Notes under the pieces: model-generated
Database searches by the model: none
Told to the model about the DNA's origin: nothing
The model's input: the letters and a program-made list of their open reading frames with translations, nothing else
Origin: Synergistaceae bacterium
GTDB taxonomy: Bacteria > Synergistota > Synergistia > Synergistales > Aminobacteriaceae
DNA: 40,257 nucleotides
Direction of reading: 5' to 3'
NCBI GenBank assembly: GCA_017451025.1
Contig: JAFSSM010000039.1
Location: 1-40,257 of the forward strand
Translations under genes and position numbers: made by a program
Part shown: positions 9,699 through 18,277 of the stretch, one piece after another
How positions within the stretch are numbered: position 1 is the stretch's first letter
How the letters are laid out: every line of letters starts with the position of its first letter

Positions 9699-10996
9699 TG
9701 TTCGGGTCTCTTGGAGATATTTTCAGGCTGCCCGACCTGAAACGCAGAATATTCTTCACGCTGTTCATACTGTTTATCTTCAGGCTTGGGGCATATATCC
9801 CAAGTCCTGGAGTTGACCGTGCGGCGATGGCAAATCTTTTTGCTTCAGGCGGCGGCATAATGGATTTCCTTAACCTGTTTTCGGGCGGAGCTTTGAGCAG
9901 GTTCGGAATATTCTCGTTGGGAGTTGCGCCATATATCAACTCGAGCATCGTCATGCAGCTTCTGGTAGTAATCTTCCCGTATCTGGAGAAGCTCCAGAAA
10001 GATTCTGCTGACGGCCACAAAAAAATTACTCAGTGGACGCGCTACGGTGCTGTGCTGTTCGCAGTCGTTCAGGCAATAGGTATGACGGCATGGCTTGGCA
10101 ATCTGGGCATAATGCAGGGCGGATTCTTTGACTGGCTGCTGGTTGTGATTACGCTGGTTGCCGGTTCGGTCGCTGTTATGTGGCTGGGCGAAGAGCTGAC
10201 GGATCACGGCATCGGAAACGGAATATCCCTGCTGATTTTCGCGGGCATAGTCGCAAGAATCCCTGAGGCAATCCTCCAGACCTGGAGCATGGTGCGCTTG
10301 GGGTCATTGAGCGTTATCGGGCTGCTGCTCGGAATCGTGCTGATGGTGGTAGTCGTTGCGGGCTGTATCCTGCTTCAGGAAGGGCAGAGGCGGCTTCCGG
10401 TTCAGTACGCAAAGCGCGTCGTCGGCAACAAGATTTACGGCGGGCAGAGCACGTTTATTCCGCTGAAGGTCAATCAGGCAGGAGTTATCCCGATAATTTT
10501 TGCCAGCTCACTGCTGATTTTCCCCTACACGATCGCTAATTACTTCAGTGAAAGTTCGGTCGGGCGGTTCTTCAGTACGATATTTGCCCCGAACAGCTTT
10601 ATATATCTTGTGCTCTACGTTGCCCTGATAATATTTTTCTCGTACTTCTACACGGCAGTAGTCTTCAACCCTACGGACATTGCCAACAACATGAAGAAGT
10701 ACGGCGGTTTTATTTTGGGCATCAGGCCCGGACAGCCCACGTCGGATTACATCACCCGCGTAATGGAGCGTATAACTCTCGGCGGAGCGGTGTTCCTCGC
10801 GGCTGTTGCGTTAATCCCTAATGTCATGTCGTCCGTTTTGAGGGTCAACAGCTTCTACTTCGGAGGTACTGCGGTGCTGATCGTTGTAGGCGTTGCGATG
10901 GACACGATTAACCAGATTGAGGCACAGCTTCTTATGCGCCACTATGACGGAATAATCAGGAAGTCCGGCGGCGGAAAAGGACTGCTGAGGGGTTAA
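9698..10996 (+). CDS. secY: SecY preprotein translocase channel subunit
   Basis: 432 residues, the normal length of SecY, the ten-helix channel for protein export through the inner membrane with SecE, SecG and SecA. The start RLPDLKRRIFFTLFILFIFR, the first-helix region RLGAYIPSPGVD and the loop GGQSTFIPLKVNQAGVIPII are diagnostic. Many hydrophobic segments are visible throughout. It is placed as usual after rplO and before adk. Confidence 0.98.
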   Translation: MFGSLGDIFRLPDLKRRIFFTLFILFIFRLGAYIPSPGVDRAAMANLFASGGGIMDFLNLFSGGALSRFGIFSLGVAPYINSSIVMQLLVVIFPYLEKLQKDSADGHKKITQWTRYGAVLFAVVQAIGMTAWLGNLGIMQGGFFDWLLVVITLVAGSVAVMWLGEELTDHGIGNGISLLIFAGIVARIPEAILQTWSMVRLGSLSVIGLLLGIVLMVVVVAGCILLQEGQRRLPVQYAKRVVGNKIYGGQSTFIPLKVNQAGVIPIIFASSLLIFPYTIANYFSESSVGRFFSTIFAPNSFIYLVLYVALIIFFSYFYTAVVFNPTDIANNMKKYGGFILGIRPGQPTSDYITRVMERITLGGAVFLAAVALIPNVMSSVLRVNSFYFGGTAVLIVVGVAMDTINQIEAQLLMRHYDGIIRKSGGGKGLLRG

Positions 10997-10998
10997 TT

Positions 10999-11610
10999 AT
11001 GAAGTTAGTATTATTAGGTGCGCCTGGGGCCGGAAAAGGTACTCAGGCTGTATTCTTGAAAGACAGGCACGGATTAGCCCATATATCTACCGGCGATATT
11101 CTCAGGCAGAACATCAAGGACGGAACGCAGTTAGGTCTTGAGGCCAAGAAGTTCATGGACGCAGGGCAGTTAGTCCCTGATGAAGTCGTGATGAACATGA
11201 TGAAGGAGAAGCTCGCCTCACTTCCGGAAGGTCAGGGCTTTATGCTCGACGGCTTCCCGAGAACTGTAAAGCAGGCAGAGTTCCTCGAGGGCATCACCAA
11301 ACTTGACGGCGTAATACTCTTCAAGGTCAGCGATGACGACATCGTGAAGAGGCTCATGAACCGTGCAGTTTGCCGTTCCTGCGGCGGCATCACGACGTGG
11401 GACAACGACAAGTGCCCTTCGTGCGGCGGAGAACTCTACAGGAGAGCCGACGACAACGAGGAGACCATCAGGAGCCGCCTCAAGGTGTTTCACGAACAGA
11501 CTGAAGCCCTAATCGAGTTCTACCGTGCCAGGAAAATGCTGCTTGAAGTAGACGCTACGGGAATGCCTGAAGAAATATTCATGCGTGTGCTTGAACTGCT
11601 GAAGTCATGA
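10999..11610 (+). CDS. adk: Adenylate kinase with Cys4 zinc-type lid
   Basis: 203 residues. It interconverts ATP plus AMP and two ADP. The P-loop GAPGAGKGT is at residues 7-15, the AMP-site block STGDILRQNI follows, and DGFPRT is at 84-89. The lid holds four cysteines (C125, C128, C139, C142), the zinc-binding form common in Gram-positive and several other phyla rather than the short or Cys-free lids. It follows secY by 2 bp; its stop overlaps map by 4 nt. Confidence 0.97.
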   Translation: MKLVLLGAPGAGKGTQAVFLKDRHGLAHISTGDILRQNIKDGTQLGLEAKKFMDAGQLVPDEVVMNMMKEKLASLPEGQGFMLDGFPRTVKQAEFLEGITKLDGVILFKVSDDDIVKRLMNRAVCRSCGGITTWDNDKCPSCGGELYRRADDNEETIRSRLKVFHEQTEALIEFYRARKMLLEVDATGMPEEIFMRVLELLKS

Positions 11611-12386
11611 TTACTCTCAAGAAACGCGAAGAAATCGAGCTTATGAGAATTGCAGGGCGGGTAACGGCGGAAGTGCTGGAAATTATGCGCGAAGCCGTCC
11701 GCCCTGGCATTTCGACAGGTGAGCTTGACTGTCTGGCCGAAGAACACATACGCGCGAACAACGGAATACCCGCGTTCAAGAATTACCGGCCTGCGTCTAA
11801 CATGACACCCTTTCCCGGAACGATATGCGCCTCAATTAATGACGAGGTAGTTCACGGGATTCCTAAGCAGAGCAGGATTCTCGAAGAGGGAGACATAATC
11901 AGCGTGGATGTCGGTGCATATGTCAACGGCTGGTGCGGAGATGCGGCCTGCACTTACCCCGTCGGAACGATAAGCCCTGAACGGATGGCACTGCTCAAAG
12001 CAACTGAAGAGTCCCTCAACCGTGCGATAGCGGCGGCAATTGCCGGAAACACTCTTGGAGACATCGGCCAAGCAGTGGAAAGCTATGTTGTTCCTCTGGG
12101 CTACGGAGTGGTCAGGGATTACACGGGACACGGCATCGGCAAAAAGATGCACGAAGCTCCGCAGATTCCCAATTACGGGAAGGCCGGACAGGGAATGACG
12201 CTGAAGGCCGGAATGACTATCGCGATTGAGCCGATGATTACGGCCAGAGGCGAGGCAGTCAGGACGGGAAGCAACGGCTGGACAGTTCTCACTGTTGACG
12301 GTTCGGACGCGGCACACTTTGAGCGGACGGTCGCAATTCTTGAGGACGGTCCGGAGGTTATGACGAAGTGGCAGAGTTTTCTTTAG
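11607..12386 (+). CDS. map: Methionine aminopeptidase type I
   Basis: 259 residues, a cytosolic metalloprotease that removes the initiator methionine. Visible are the active-site regions: the PxxR-like loop with ICASINDEVVHGIP, the metal-ligand aspartates in SVDVGAYVNGWCGDAA, the histidine in TGHGIGKKMHEAPQIPNYG and the glutamate in IAIEPMI. Overlaps adk by 4 nt (ATGA). The adk-map-infA order is typical of the spc-alpha junction outside proteobacteria. Confidence 0.97.
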   Translation: MITLKKREEIELMRIAGRVTAEVLEIMREAVRPGISTGELDCLAEEHIRANNGIPAFKNYRPASNMTPFPGTICASINDEVVHGIPKQSRILEEGDIISVDVGAYVNGWCGDAACTYPVGTISPERMALLKATEESLNRAIAAAIAGNTLGDIGQAVESYVVPLGYGVVRDYTGHGIGKKMHEAPQIPNYGKAGQGMTLKAGMTIAIEPMITARGEAVRTGSNGWTVLTVDGSDAAHFERTVAILEDGPEVMTKWQSFL

Positions 12387-12637
12387 CTTTAGCTCTGGGC
12401 CAAATCGTAACTTCACGGCAGGGCAAAGATGCAGGTATGCTTTACGTGGTGAGCGGCGTTGACGACAAGGGCAGGGTAAAAGTAATTCGGCCTCCTAAGT
12501 TCAACACGACGCACCCCAAGAGCAAGAACATGAAGCATCTTCAGCCGACAAACAGGCGCGCAGACGAATTGATAGCAATCATAGAGGCAGGTCAAGACAT
12601 TGACGCGGGATATTTTCACAGGAGCGTAGGGGATTAA
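12368..12637 (+). CDS. KOW-domain RNA-binding protein (L14e-like)
   Basis: 89 residues starting at GTG 12368 inside the end of map. The sequence [20 protein letters not shown] followed by [20 protein letters not shown] matches the small KOW/L14e-like proteins that lie between map and infA in Firmicutes and related phyla. They are presumed ribosome- or rRNA-associated, but the exact role is not established. The stop overlaps the infA start by one base. The placement and the KxKNxKHLxPT block make the family call good. Confidence 0.85.
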   Translation: MAEFSLALALGQIVTSRQGKDAGMLYVVSGVDDKGRVKVIRPPKFNTTHPKSKNMKHLQPTNRRADELIAIIEAGQDIDAGYFHRSVGD

Positions 12638-12864
12638 TGGCAAATTCCGGCAAAGAGGACGTAATCGAGGTTAAGGGCATAATTTCAGAGCCGCTGCCCA
12701 ACGCAATGTTCAGGGTTGAACTTGAGAACGGGCATAGAGTTCTGGCACATGTCAGCGGAAAAATGAGGATGCACTTCATCAGGATACTTCCGGGTGATAA
12801 AGTGCTTGTCGAAATCTCCCCGTATGACTTAACGCGGGGCAGGATAATATATCGCTATAAATAA
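12637..12864 (+). CDS. infA: Translation initiation factor IF-1
   Basis: 75 residues, an S1/OB-fold protein that binds the 30S A site during initiation. Diagnostic blocks: [33 protein letters not shown] and [21 protein letters not shown] 12637 overlaps the stop of the KOW gene, with AGGAGCG upstream. Confidence 0.98.
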   Translation: MANSGKEDVIEVKGIISEPLPNAMFRVELENGHRVLAHVSGKMRMHFIRILPGDKVLVEISPYDLTRGRIIYRYK

Positions 12865-12882
12865 CAAGGTGGTAATAGAATC

Positions 12883-13008
12883 ATGAAGGTAGGGCCGTCA
12901 GTAAAGCCAATCTGCGAATTTTGCAGGGTAATCCGCCGTCATGGGGTAGTCAGAGTAATTTGTTCGCGCAACCCCAGACACAAACAGCGTCAGGGCGTTA
13001 GGAGGTAA
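12883..13008 (+). CDS. rpmJ: 50S ribosomal protein L36
   Basis: 41 residues, starting [19 protein letters not shown] and including the zinc ligands CEFC, one further Cys in VICSRN and the His in PRHKQRQG. This is the zinc-binding form of L36. It is four residues longer than the usual 37 because the frame runs on after KQRQG to VRR. AAGGTGG precedes ATG 12883. Confidence 0.96.
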   Translation: MKVGPSVKPICEFCRVIRRHGVVRVICSRNPRHKQRQGVRR

Positions 13009-13016
13009 TTTAGCGC

Positions 13017-13394
13017 ATGGCACGTATAGCAGGAGTAGATCTGCCGAGAGACAAGAGAGTCGAAATCGGCTTGACGTATATTTTCGGAATAGGACTCAAG
13101 ACATCACAGCATATCCTCGAGGTTACCGGTGTAGACCCCAATACGCGCGTAAAGGACTTGAGCGAGGCTGACGCACAGAAGCTCAGGAGAGAGATCGAGG
13201 ACAACCACAAGGTTGAAGGAGATCTGAGGCGCGAAATATCCATGAACATCAAGAGGCTCATCGATATCGGGTGCTACAGGGGACAGAGGCACAGGCTGGG
13301 GCTTCCGGTGAGAGGCCAGCGCACCAAGACCAACGCCAGGACACGCAAAGGCCCGAGAAGGACAGTTGCGAACAAGAAGATGGCAACGAAGTAA
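13017..13394 (+). CDS. rpsM: 30S ribosomal protein S13
   Basis: 125 residues. S13 contacts the P-site tRNA and L5. It starts [20 protein letters not shown] and ends with the basic tail ([18 protein letters not shown]). TTAGGAGG overlaps the rpmJ stop 8 bp upstream of ATG 13017. First gene of the alpha-operon block. Confidence 0.97.
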   Translation: MARIAGVDLPRDKRVEIGLTYIFGIGLKTSQHILEVTGVDPNTRVKDLSEADAQKLRREIEDNHKVEGDLRREISMNIKRLIDIGCYRGQRHRLGLPVRGQRTKTNARTRKGPRRTVANKKMATK

Positions 13395-13410
13395 GGGGGG
13401 AAAGTAAGAA

Positions 13411-13809
13411 GTGGCAAAGAGAACAGCTCAGGCTCGCAAGGGCAAGAGACGCGAGAAGAAGAACATCGAGTACGGTGTTGCACATATATATTCAACGTTC
13501 AACAACACGATACTGTGCATAAGCGACAAGGGCGGCAATATAATTTCGTGGGCAAGCGGCGGCAACGTGGGCTTCAAGGGAGCAAGGAAGTCTACACCGT
13601 TTGCGGCACAGATAGCGGCCCAGCAGGTTGCGAAAGGTGCACAGGATCAGGGCATGTCGAAGATTGATGTAGTCGTCAAGGGACCTGGTCCAGGCCGTGA
13701 AAGCGCAATAAGAGCGTTGCAGGCAGCAGGTCTTGAGGTGAACGTAATCAAGGACGCGACTCCGATTCCGCACAACGGATGCAGGCCGCCCAAGAGAAGG
13801 CGCGTGTAA
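13411..13809 (+). CDS. rpsK: 30S ribosomal protein S11
   Basis: 132 residues starting at GTG 13411 with AAGGGGGG upstream. Blocks [35 protein letters not shown] and the end [15 protein letters not shown] are diagnostic. S11 lies on the 30S platform. The next gene is rpoA rather than rpsD, an omission discussed under findings. Confidence 0.97.
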   Translation: MAKRTAQARKGKRREKKNIEYGVAHIYSTFNNTILCISDKGGNIISWASGGNVGFKGARKSTPFAAQIAAQQVAKGAQDQGMSKIDVVVKGPGPGRESAIRALQAAGLEVNVIKDATPIPHNGCRPPKRRRV

Positions 13810-13836
13810 TTTTTCGCCCGAAGGAGATCCTGAAAT

Positions 13837-14964
13837 TTGGACAGCACAAGATTTAAGGTTTATATTGAGGAGAAATCTCAGGATTACGGCAGATTCTGCA
13901 TTGAGCCGCTTGAACGCGGTTATGGGGATACGCTGGGAAATGCCCTGCGCAGGCTTCTGCTATCGTCAATCAAAGGAGCGGCGGTTACGGCAGTAAAGAT
14001 CGACGGAGTGCTTCACGAGTTCAGCACGATCAAGGGCATCCGTGAGGACGTGATAGAGATTCTCATGAACCTGAAACACATTCCGATCAAGGCCAAGACC
14101 GATAAGAGCGAGGTCAACGAGGAAGGCTTCAAGATAATCACGCTGGACTCCGACGACCTTGCGAAGGACTTTTTCACCCGCGCGGAAAATCCTGGTGTAA
14201 TCACTGCAAAGGATATGCCTTGGGATAATGATTTCGAGTTCTGCGGAAACGGAGTGCTCTGCACGCTTGAACCTTCTGCTCACCTTCTGATGGAGATATA
14301 TGTTGAGCAGGGCACAGGCTATCTTTCAGCTGAAAGGGAGAGGCCGTCCCATCCGCCGCTCCCTATTGACGCGATGCTGGCTGATGCAATTTTCTCGCCG
14401 GTAAAGCGCGTGAATTATCAGATTGAACCTGCACGTGTAGGACAGAGCATAGACTTCGAGAGATTGATACTCGAGGTGTGGACCAACGGAGCACTTACGC
14501 CGGAAGAGGCAGTGTCAGAAGCAGCAAGTATAGCCCGCGACTGTTTCGGGCAGATTGCGGACACGGCTAACACAGCCCCGCAGAAGTCCAGGCCGACAGA
14601 AGCTCCTGAACCTATGCCGATAAGTGAAAACAAAAAGCGCGAGGAAACTGCTACAGAACAGTTCGCGCACTCAATTCACGAGCTGGAACTGTCGATCAGG
14701 AGCGAGAACTGCCTTCTCAGGGGAGGTATTCAGACAATCGGAGACCTTCTCCAGAAATCGCGCGATGATCTGCTCAAGATTCGCAATCTGGGCAGGAAAT
14801 CGCTCACCGAGATTGAGGAGAAAATAGCATCCTGCGGTTATAACCTGAAGCCAAATTCGGCGGTCAAGGAAGAACAGCCTGAACCTGAAGCGGTGCAGGA
14901 AGAGGCAAAAGACAGCGAGCAGAATAACGAGGAGCAGAATAACGAGGAGGTGCAAGCGAATTGA
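13837..14964 (+). CDS. rpoA: RNA polymerase alpha subunit
   Basis: 375 residues from TTG 13837 (AAGGAG upstream). The N-terminal assembly domain (FCIEPLERGYGDTLGNALRR, LLLSSIKGAAVTAVKIDGV) is followed by a linker and the C-terminal DNA-binding domain (ELSIRSENCLLRGGIQTIGD, IRNLGRKSLTEIEEK). It is longer than the usual 315-335 residues because of an enlarged linker (around residues 240-275) and an acidic Glu/Asn/Gln tail that contains a 15-bp perfect tandem duplication. The stop overlaps the rplQ start. Confidence 0.97.
   Translation: MDSTRFKVYIEEKSQDYGRFCIEPLERGYGDTLGNALRRLLLSSIKGAAVTAVKIDGVLHEFSTIKGIREDVIEILMNLKHIPIKAKTDKSEVNEEGFKIITLDSDDLAKDFFTRAENPGVITAKDMPWDNDFEFCGNGVLCTLEPSAHLLMEIYVEQGTGYLSAERERPSHPPLPIDAMLADAIFSPVKRVNYQIEPARVGQSIDFERLILEVWTNGALTPEEAVSEAASIARDCFGQIADTANTAPQKSRPTEAPEPMPISENKKREETATEQFAHSIHELELSIRSENCLLRGGIQTIGDLLQKSRDDLLKIRNLGRKSLTEIEEKIASCGYNLKPNSAVKEEQPEPEAVQEEAKDSEQNNEEQNNEEVQAN
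14917..14946 (+). repeat. 15-bp perfect tandem duplication in the rpoA tail
   Basis: GAGCAGAATAACGAG is present twice (14917-14931 and 14932-14946) in frame, encoding EQNNE twice in the acidic C-terminal tail of the alpha subunit. It does not alter the reading frame. Confidence 0.95.
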
Positions 14965-15338
14965 GACATAGAGTAGACCATAGGACATTGGGACGCTACG
15001 GCAGCCACAGGAGGCTTATGCTCGGGAACATGGCGGCAAGCCTTTTCCTGAACGGCAGCATCACGACGACAGTAACGAGGGCAAAAGAGCTTCGCAGGGT
15101 CGCCGAAAAGCTGATTACCCGTGCAAGAGGAGGCAGCGTGCATGATATACGCGTAGTGTTCTCGAAGATGCCCCACAAACAGGCAGCAACCAAGCTGTTC
15201 CAGGAAATAGCCCCCAAGTACAAGAGTTTCGACAAGGGCGGCTACACAAGAATAGTCAAGCTGGGCGCTCGTAAAGGCGACGGCTCACCGATGGCAGTGA
15301 TAGAACTTGTTGAACGCACAGAAGAAGGACAGAAATAA
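14961..15338 (+). CDS. rplQ: 50S ribosomal protein L17
   Basis: 125 residues starting at TTG 14961, which overlaps the rpoA TGA. It starts RHRVDHRTLGRYGSHRRLML and has LFLNGSITTTVTRAKELRR, both typical of L17, and ends with GDGSPMAVIELVE. AACGAGGAGG inside rpoA is a good ribosome site. No terminator is visible after it; the ECF transporter genes follow at once. Confidence 0.96.
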   Translation: MRHRVDHRTLGRYGSHRRLMLGNMAASLFLNGSITTTVTRAKELRRVAEKLITRARGGSVHDIRVVFSKMPHKQAATKLFQEIAPKYKSFDKGGYTRIVKLGARKGDGSPMAVIELVERTEEGQK

Positions 15339-16992
15339 TGATACTCCGTTAATCGAAGTACAGTCTGTTACGTTCACATACGGTGCTAAAGATACGGGAC
15401 GTGCGTTAAACGGCGTCTCGTTTTTTGTAGACAGAGGAGAACGTATAGCAGTACTTGGCCATAACGGAAGCGGAAAATCCACGCTGGTGAAGATTCTCGG
15501 TGGGCTTCAGGAGCCTTCGGAGGGAGTATGCCTGATTAACGGCGTGAACATTCAGGAAATGGACTTCAAGGAATTGCGGCGGACTATAGGGATGGTTTTT
15601 CAGGACCCGGAGAACCAGATAGTTGCGGCGATGGTTGAGGACGATGCGGCGTTTGCTCCGGAGAATCAGGGGCTTCCGTCGAGAGTGATACAGGAACGTG
15701 TAGACTCTGCGCTTGTCCGCGTGAACATGACCCACAAGCAGGATGCGGCTGTGTCTGAGCTGTCCGGCGGGGAGAAGCAGAGACTTGCACTTGCGGGAGC
15801 ACTTGCGGCAAAAATAGACTGCCTGATTCTCGATGAGGCTACTGCGATGCTTGACCCGAAAGGCAGGCTGAACATTGAGCAGGCATTGCGCGAACTGCAC
15901 AGGGCCGGAATGACGATAATACAGGTTACGCACCAGATAGAGGCCGAGAATTTCGACGATATACAGCGCGTAATCGTGTTGTCTCACGGGCGCATAAAGT
16001 GGCAGGGCCTTACGCTGGATTTCTGGAATAAAGCGGAAGAATTGGGATTTGAGCTTCCTGATGAGTTCAAGTTCAGGCGTTATTGCGGCGATAGGGGGCT
16101 GAATTTTCCGGAGGACTTTGCGGAAATCAATGCACCTCTTCCCCAAACAGAAAGCTATCACCCTGAAGCTCCGGCCAAGTTCAGCATAAAGGGCTTGTCG
16201 TTCAGGTACACGGATAAGTCTTACGCGCTGAAGGATATTGACACGGAGATATTTTCGGGTAAGTGGCTCTCGATAATAGGCAGGACAGGTTCGGGAAAAT
16301 CGACGCTGGTTCAGCACCTAAACGCCCTGTACAAGATTCAGGAGGGCAAGATTCTTCTTGAGGGACAGGATTTGCCGCAGAAGGGTGAGGAAGTTCACGA
16401 ATTACGGCAGAAAGTCGGGCTGGTGTTTCAGCACCCGGAGGATCAGCTTTTCTCGCCAACGGTACGCGAGGAATTGGCATTTGCACCCAAAAACGCAGGC
16501 TTCAAGGGGAAAGACCTAGATGAAGCGATACTTTACGGACTGAGTTGTGCGGGACTTCCGGAAGAGTTACTTGTGCGAAGCCCTATAGCATTATCCGGAG
16601 GAGAACGCAGGCTCGTAGCGATCGCGTCGGTGCTTTCGGCCAGACCGGAGTGCGTTGTTCTTGACGAACCTCTTGCAGGACTTGATGCATCGTACCAGCG
16701 GAAAATTCTCGGTATGCTCGGAAAATTGCGCGATGAGGGCCGGACGGTAATCACAGTTACTCACGATCTGGATATGGCCCTGAACTTCAGCGACAGGATA
16801 TTAATTCTGCGGGATGCCGGAAAAATTCAGGACGGAGCACCGCGTGAAGTTCTGGAGACGTTAATGGAGAGTCTTGACCCGGAGGCTTGGCCGGACTCGC
16901 TGAGAATTTCTGCGCAGATACGGAAAGTGAACCCAACATTTCCGCTTCTCTATAACTATCAGGAGCTAATATCATGTATTTCACGAACGTAA
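15307..16992 (+). CDS. Fused EcfA1-EcfA2 double ATPase of an ECF-type transporter
   Basis: 561 residues with two complete ABC ATPase domains. Domain 1 has Walker A GHNGSGKST at 51-59, Q-loop DPENQ, signature LSGGEKQR at 152-159 and Walker B LILDEATAMLD. Domain 2 has GRTGSGKST at 325-333, the Q-loop with HPEDQ, signature LSGGERR near 429 and VVLDEPLAGLD. Such ATPases drive vitamin or metal uptake with EcfT and a separate S component. Usually ecfA1 and ecfA2 are separate genes after rplQ; here they are one. The start is unsure: TTG 15307 or 15310 lies inside rplQ, while the ATG at 15338 with a good ribosome site is out of frame. Confidence 0.93.
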   Translation: MLNAQKKDRNNDTPLIEVQSVTFTYGAKDTGRALNGVSFFVDRGERIAVLGHNGSGKSTLVKILGGLQEPSEGVCLINGVNIQEMDFKELRRTIGMVFQDPENQIVAAMVEDDAAFAPENQGLPSRVIQERVDSALVRVNMTHKQDAAVSELSGGEKQRLALAGALAAKIDCLILDEATAMLDPKGRLNIEQALRELHRAGMTIIQVTHQIEAENFDDIQRVIVLSHGRIKWQGLTLDFWNKAEELGFELPDEFKFRRYCGDRGLNFPEDFAEINAPLPQTESYHPEAPAKFSIKGLSFRYTDKSYALKDIDTEIFSGKWLSIIGRTGSGKSTLVQHLNALYKIQEGKILLEGQDLPQKGEEVHELRQKVGLVFQHPEDQLFSPTVREELAFAPKNAGFKGKDLDEAILYGLSCAGLPEELLVRSPIALSGGERRLVAIASVLSARPECVVLDEPLAGLDASYQRKILGMLGKLRDEGRTVITVTHDLDMALNFSDRILILRDAGKIQDGAPREVLETLMESLDPEAWPDSLRISAQIRKVNPTFPLLYNYQELISCISRT

Positions 16993-17741
16993 ATCTCGGT
17001 CAGTATGTACCAACAGGCTCATTCATACACAGGCTTGACCCGCGCGCAAAATTATTCTCGCTGCTGCTGATAATTTCGTCGGTGTTCCCGTCAAAGGGAG
17101 TGCTCGCTCTGGGATTCTGGGTGCTGGTGCTTGCGCTGGCGGTCAAAGCGTCAAAAATTTCGTGGGGTATAGTGCTTAGGGCGGCAAGGCCGGTGATGTT
17201 CTTGGTTATCTTCACGTTCGTGTTCAATGTAATTGCCGTTTCGTGGAGCAAGAGCATAACTCAGGGGATATTCACCTCGCTGTTCACTGCCTCAAGGCTT
17301 CTGGTGCTGATGCTGTTTGCGGTTCTGCTGCCTCTCACAACCGCTCCGCTCGAACTTGCTGACGGACTGGACGCACTGCTCTCACCGTTGGGACGTTTCG
17401 GCTTTCCGGCACACGAGTCCGCAATGATGATAGGTATGGCGTTGCGGTTCATTCCGTTGCTGATGCAGGAGACAGACAAGATTATTCGTGCTCAGTTGTC
17501 GCGCGGTGCCAGGCTGGATCAGGGAAATATTTTCCAGAGGGTGAAGGCATTTCTGCCTGTGCTTATTCCGCTGTTCATAATAATCTTCAGGCGGGCGGAC
17601 GAGATAGCTGTAGCGATGGAGGCCAGAGGTTACGAGGGAGGAGCAGGCAGAACCAGAAGGAAACCGCTCGTGTGGCACTGGACGGATACTCTCGTAATTG
17701 CTGTGTGCGTTGTGCTTGTTGTAGTATCGTTTGCACTGTGA
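16974..17741 (+). CDS. ecfT: EcfT transmembrane subunit of an ECF-type transporter
   Basis: 255 residues with several hydrophobic segments. It starts NVNLGQYVPTGSFIHRLDPRAKL, a typical EcfT opening, and contains the ATPase-coupling motifs with Ala-Arg-Gly: QLSRGARLDQGN and VAMEARGYEGG. It couples the ATPases to an interchangeable substrate-binding S protein; no S gene is present here, so the substrate is unknown. It overlaps the ATPase gene by 19 nt, with CAGGAG before ATG 16974. Confidence 0.94.
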   Translation: MYFTNVNLGQYVPTGSFIHRLDPRAKLFSLLLIISSVFPSKGVLALGFWVLVLALAVKASKISWGIVLRAARPVMFLVIFTFVFNVIAVSWSKSITQGIFTSLFTASRLLVLMLFAVLLPLTTAPLELADGLDALLSPLGRFGFPAHESAMMIGMALRFIPLLMQETDKIIRAQLSRGARLDQGNIFQRVKAFLPVLIPLFIIIFRRADEIAVAMEARGYEGGAGRTRRKPLVWHWTDTLVIAVCVVLVVVSFAL

Positions 17742-17758
17742 TGAAGGAGTTTGACGAC

Positions 17759-18277
17759 ATGTCAGGAATTGTTTTTTTGGGGGACAGCATAACGGATTAC
17801 GTGAACTTTGACGAATATTTGCCCTCGTACCACATAATCAACAAGGGTATAGCCGGAGACACTACATCGGGAGTTCTGCGCCGGCTTGGCGGGGTAATAT
17901 CGATTGAGCCGGGCAAATTATTCCTGCTTATCGGCACAAACGACATAGGCGACGGGATCGAGACAGCCCCGATTGTCCGGAACATCAGGAAGATTCTTGA
18001 ACGAGTGAAGTCGAAATCCCCGGCGACCAGAATCTATTTGCAGGCAGTCTTCCCGACCAGGCACATTGACACGCGACCGAACGCAGAAATTCAGGCACTC
18101 AATACTTCGCTGAAGGCATTAGCCGGTGCACTGCACTGCACGTTCATAGATTTGTACCCGCTGCTGCTGGATTCTGAGGGTGAACTTGCAGAGGAATACA
18201 CGGCAGACGGGCTTCACCTGAGTAATTCAGCGATGGCCAAGTGGATGGAGTTCATCGCTCCGTATTTGGACGAATGA
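17759..18277 (+). CDS. GDSL/SGNH-family hydrolase
   Basis: 172 residues. The SGNH blocks are: block I IVFLGDSITD with the nucleophile Ser, block II Gly in NKGIAGDTTSG, block III IGTNDIGDG with Asn, and block V DGLHLSNSA with Asp and His. Proteins of this kind hydrolyse esters (acyl or acetyl groups) on lipids or glycans; substrate is unknown. No signal peptide is seen, so it is probably cytosolic. I chose ATG 17759 (AAGGAG at 9-nt spacing); earlier in-frame starts, such as ATG 17741, are possible. It overlaps truA by 4 nt. Confidence 0.9.
   Translation: MSGIVFLGDSITDYVNFDEYLPSYHIINKGIAGDTTSGVLRRLGGVISIEPGKLFLLIGTNDIGDGIETAPIVRNIRKILERVKSKSPATRIYLQAVFPTRHIDTRPNAEIQALNTSLKALAGALHCTFIDLYPLLLDSEGELAEEYTADGLHLSNSAMAKWMEFIAPYLDE

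Noticed and set aside
15406-16317. 303-codon open frame on the minus strand inside the fused EcfA gene
   Set aside because: The plus strand encodes two full ABC ATPase domains here. The minus-strand translation has no recognisable motif, so it is a codon-bias shadow, as are the other antisense frames across the ribosomal cluster.
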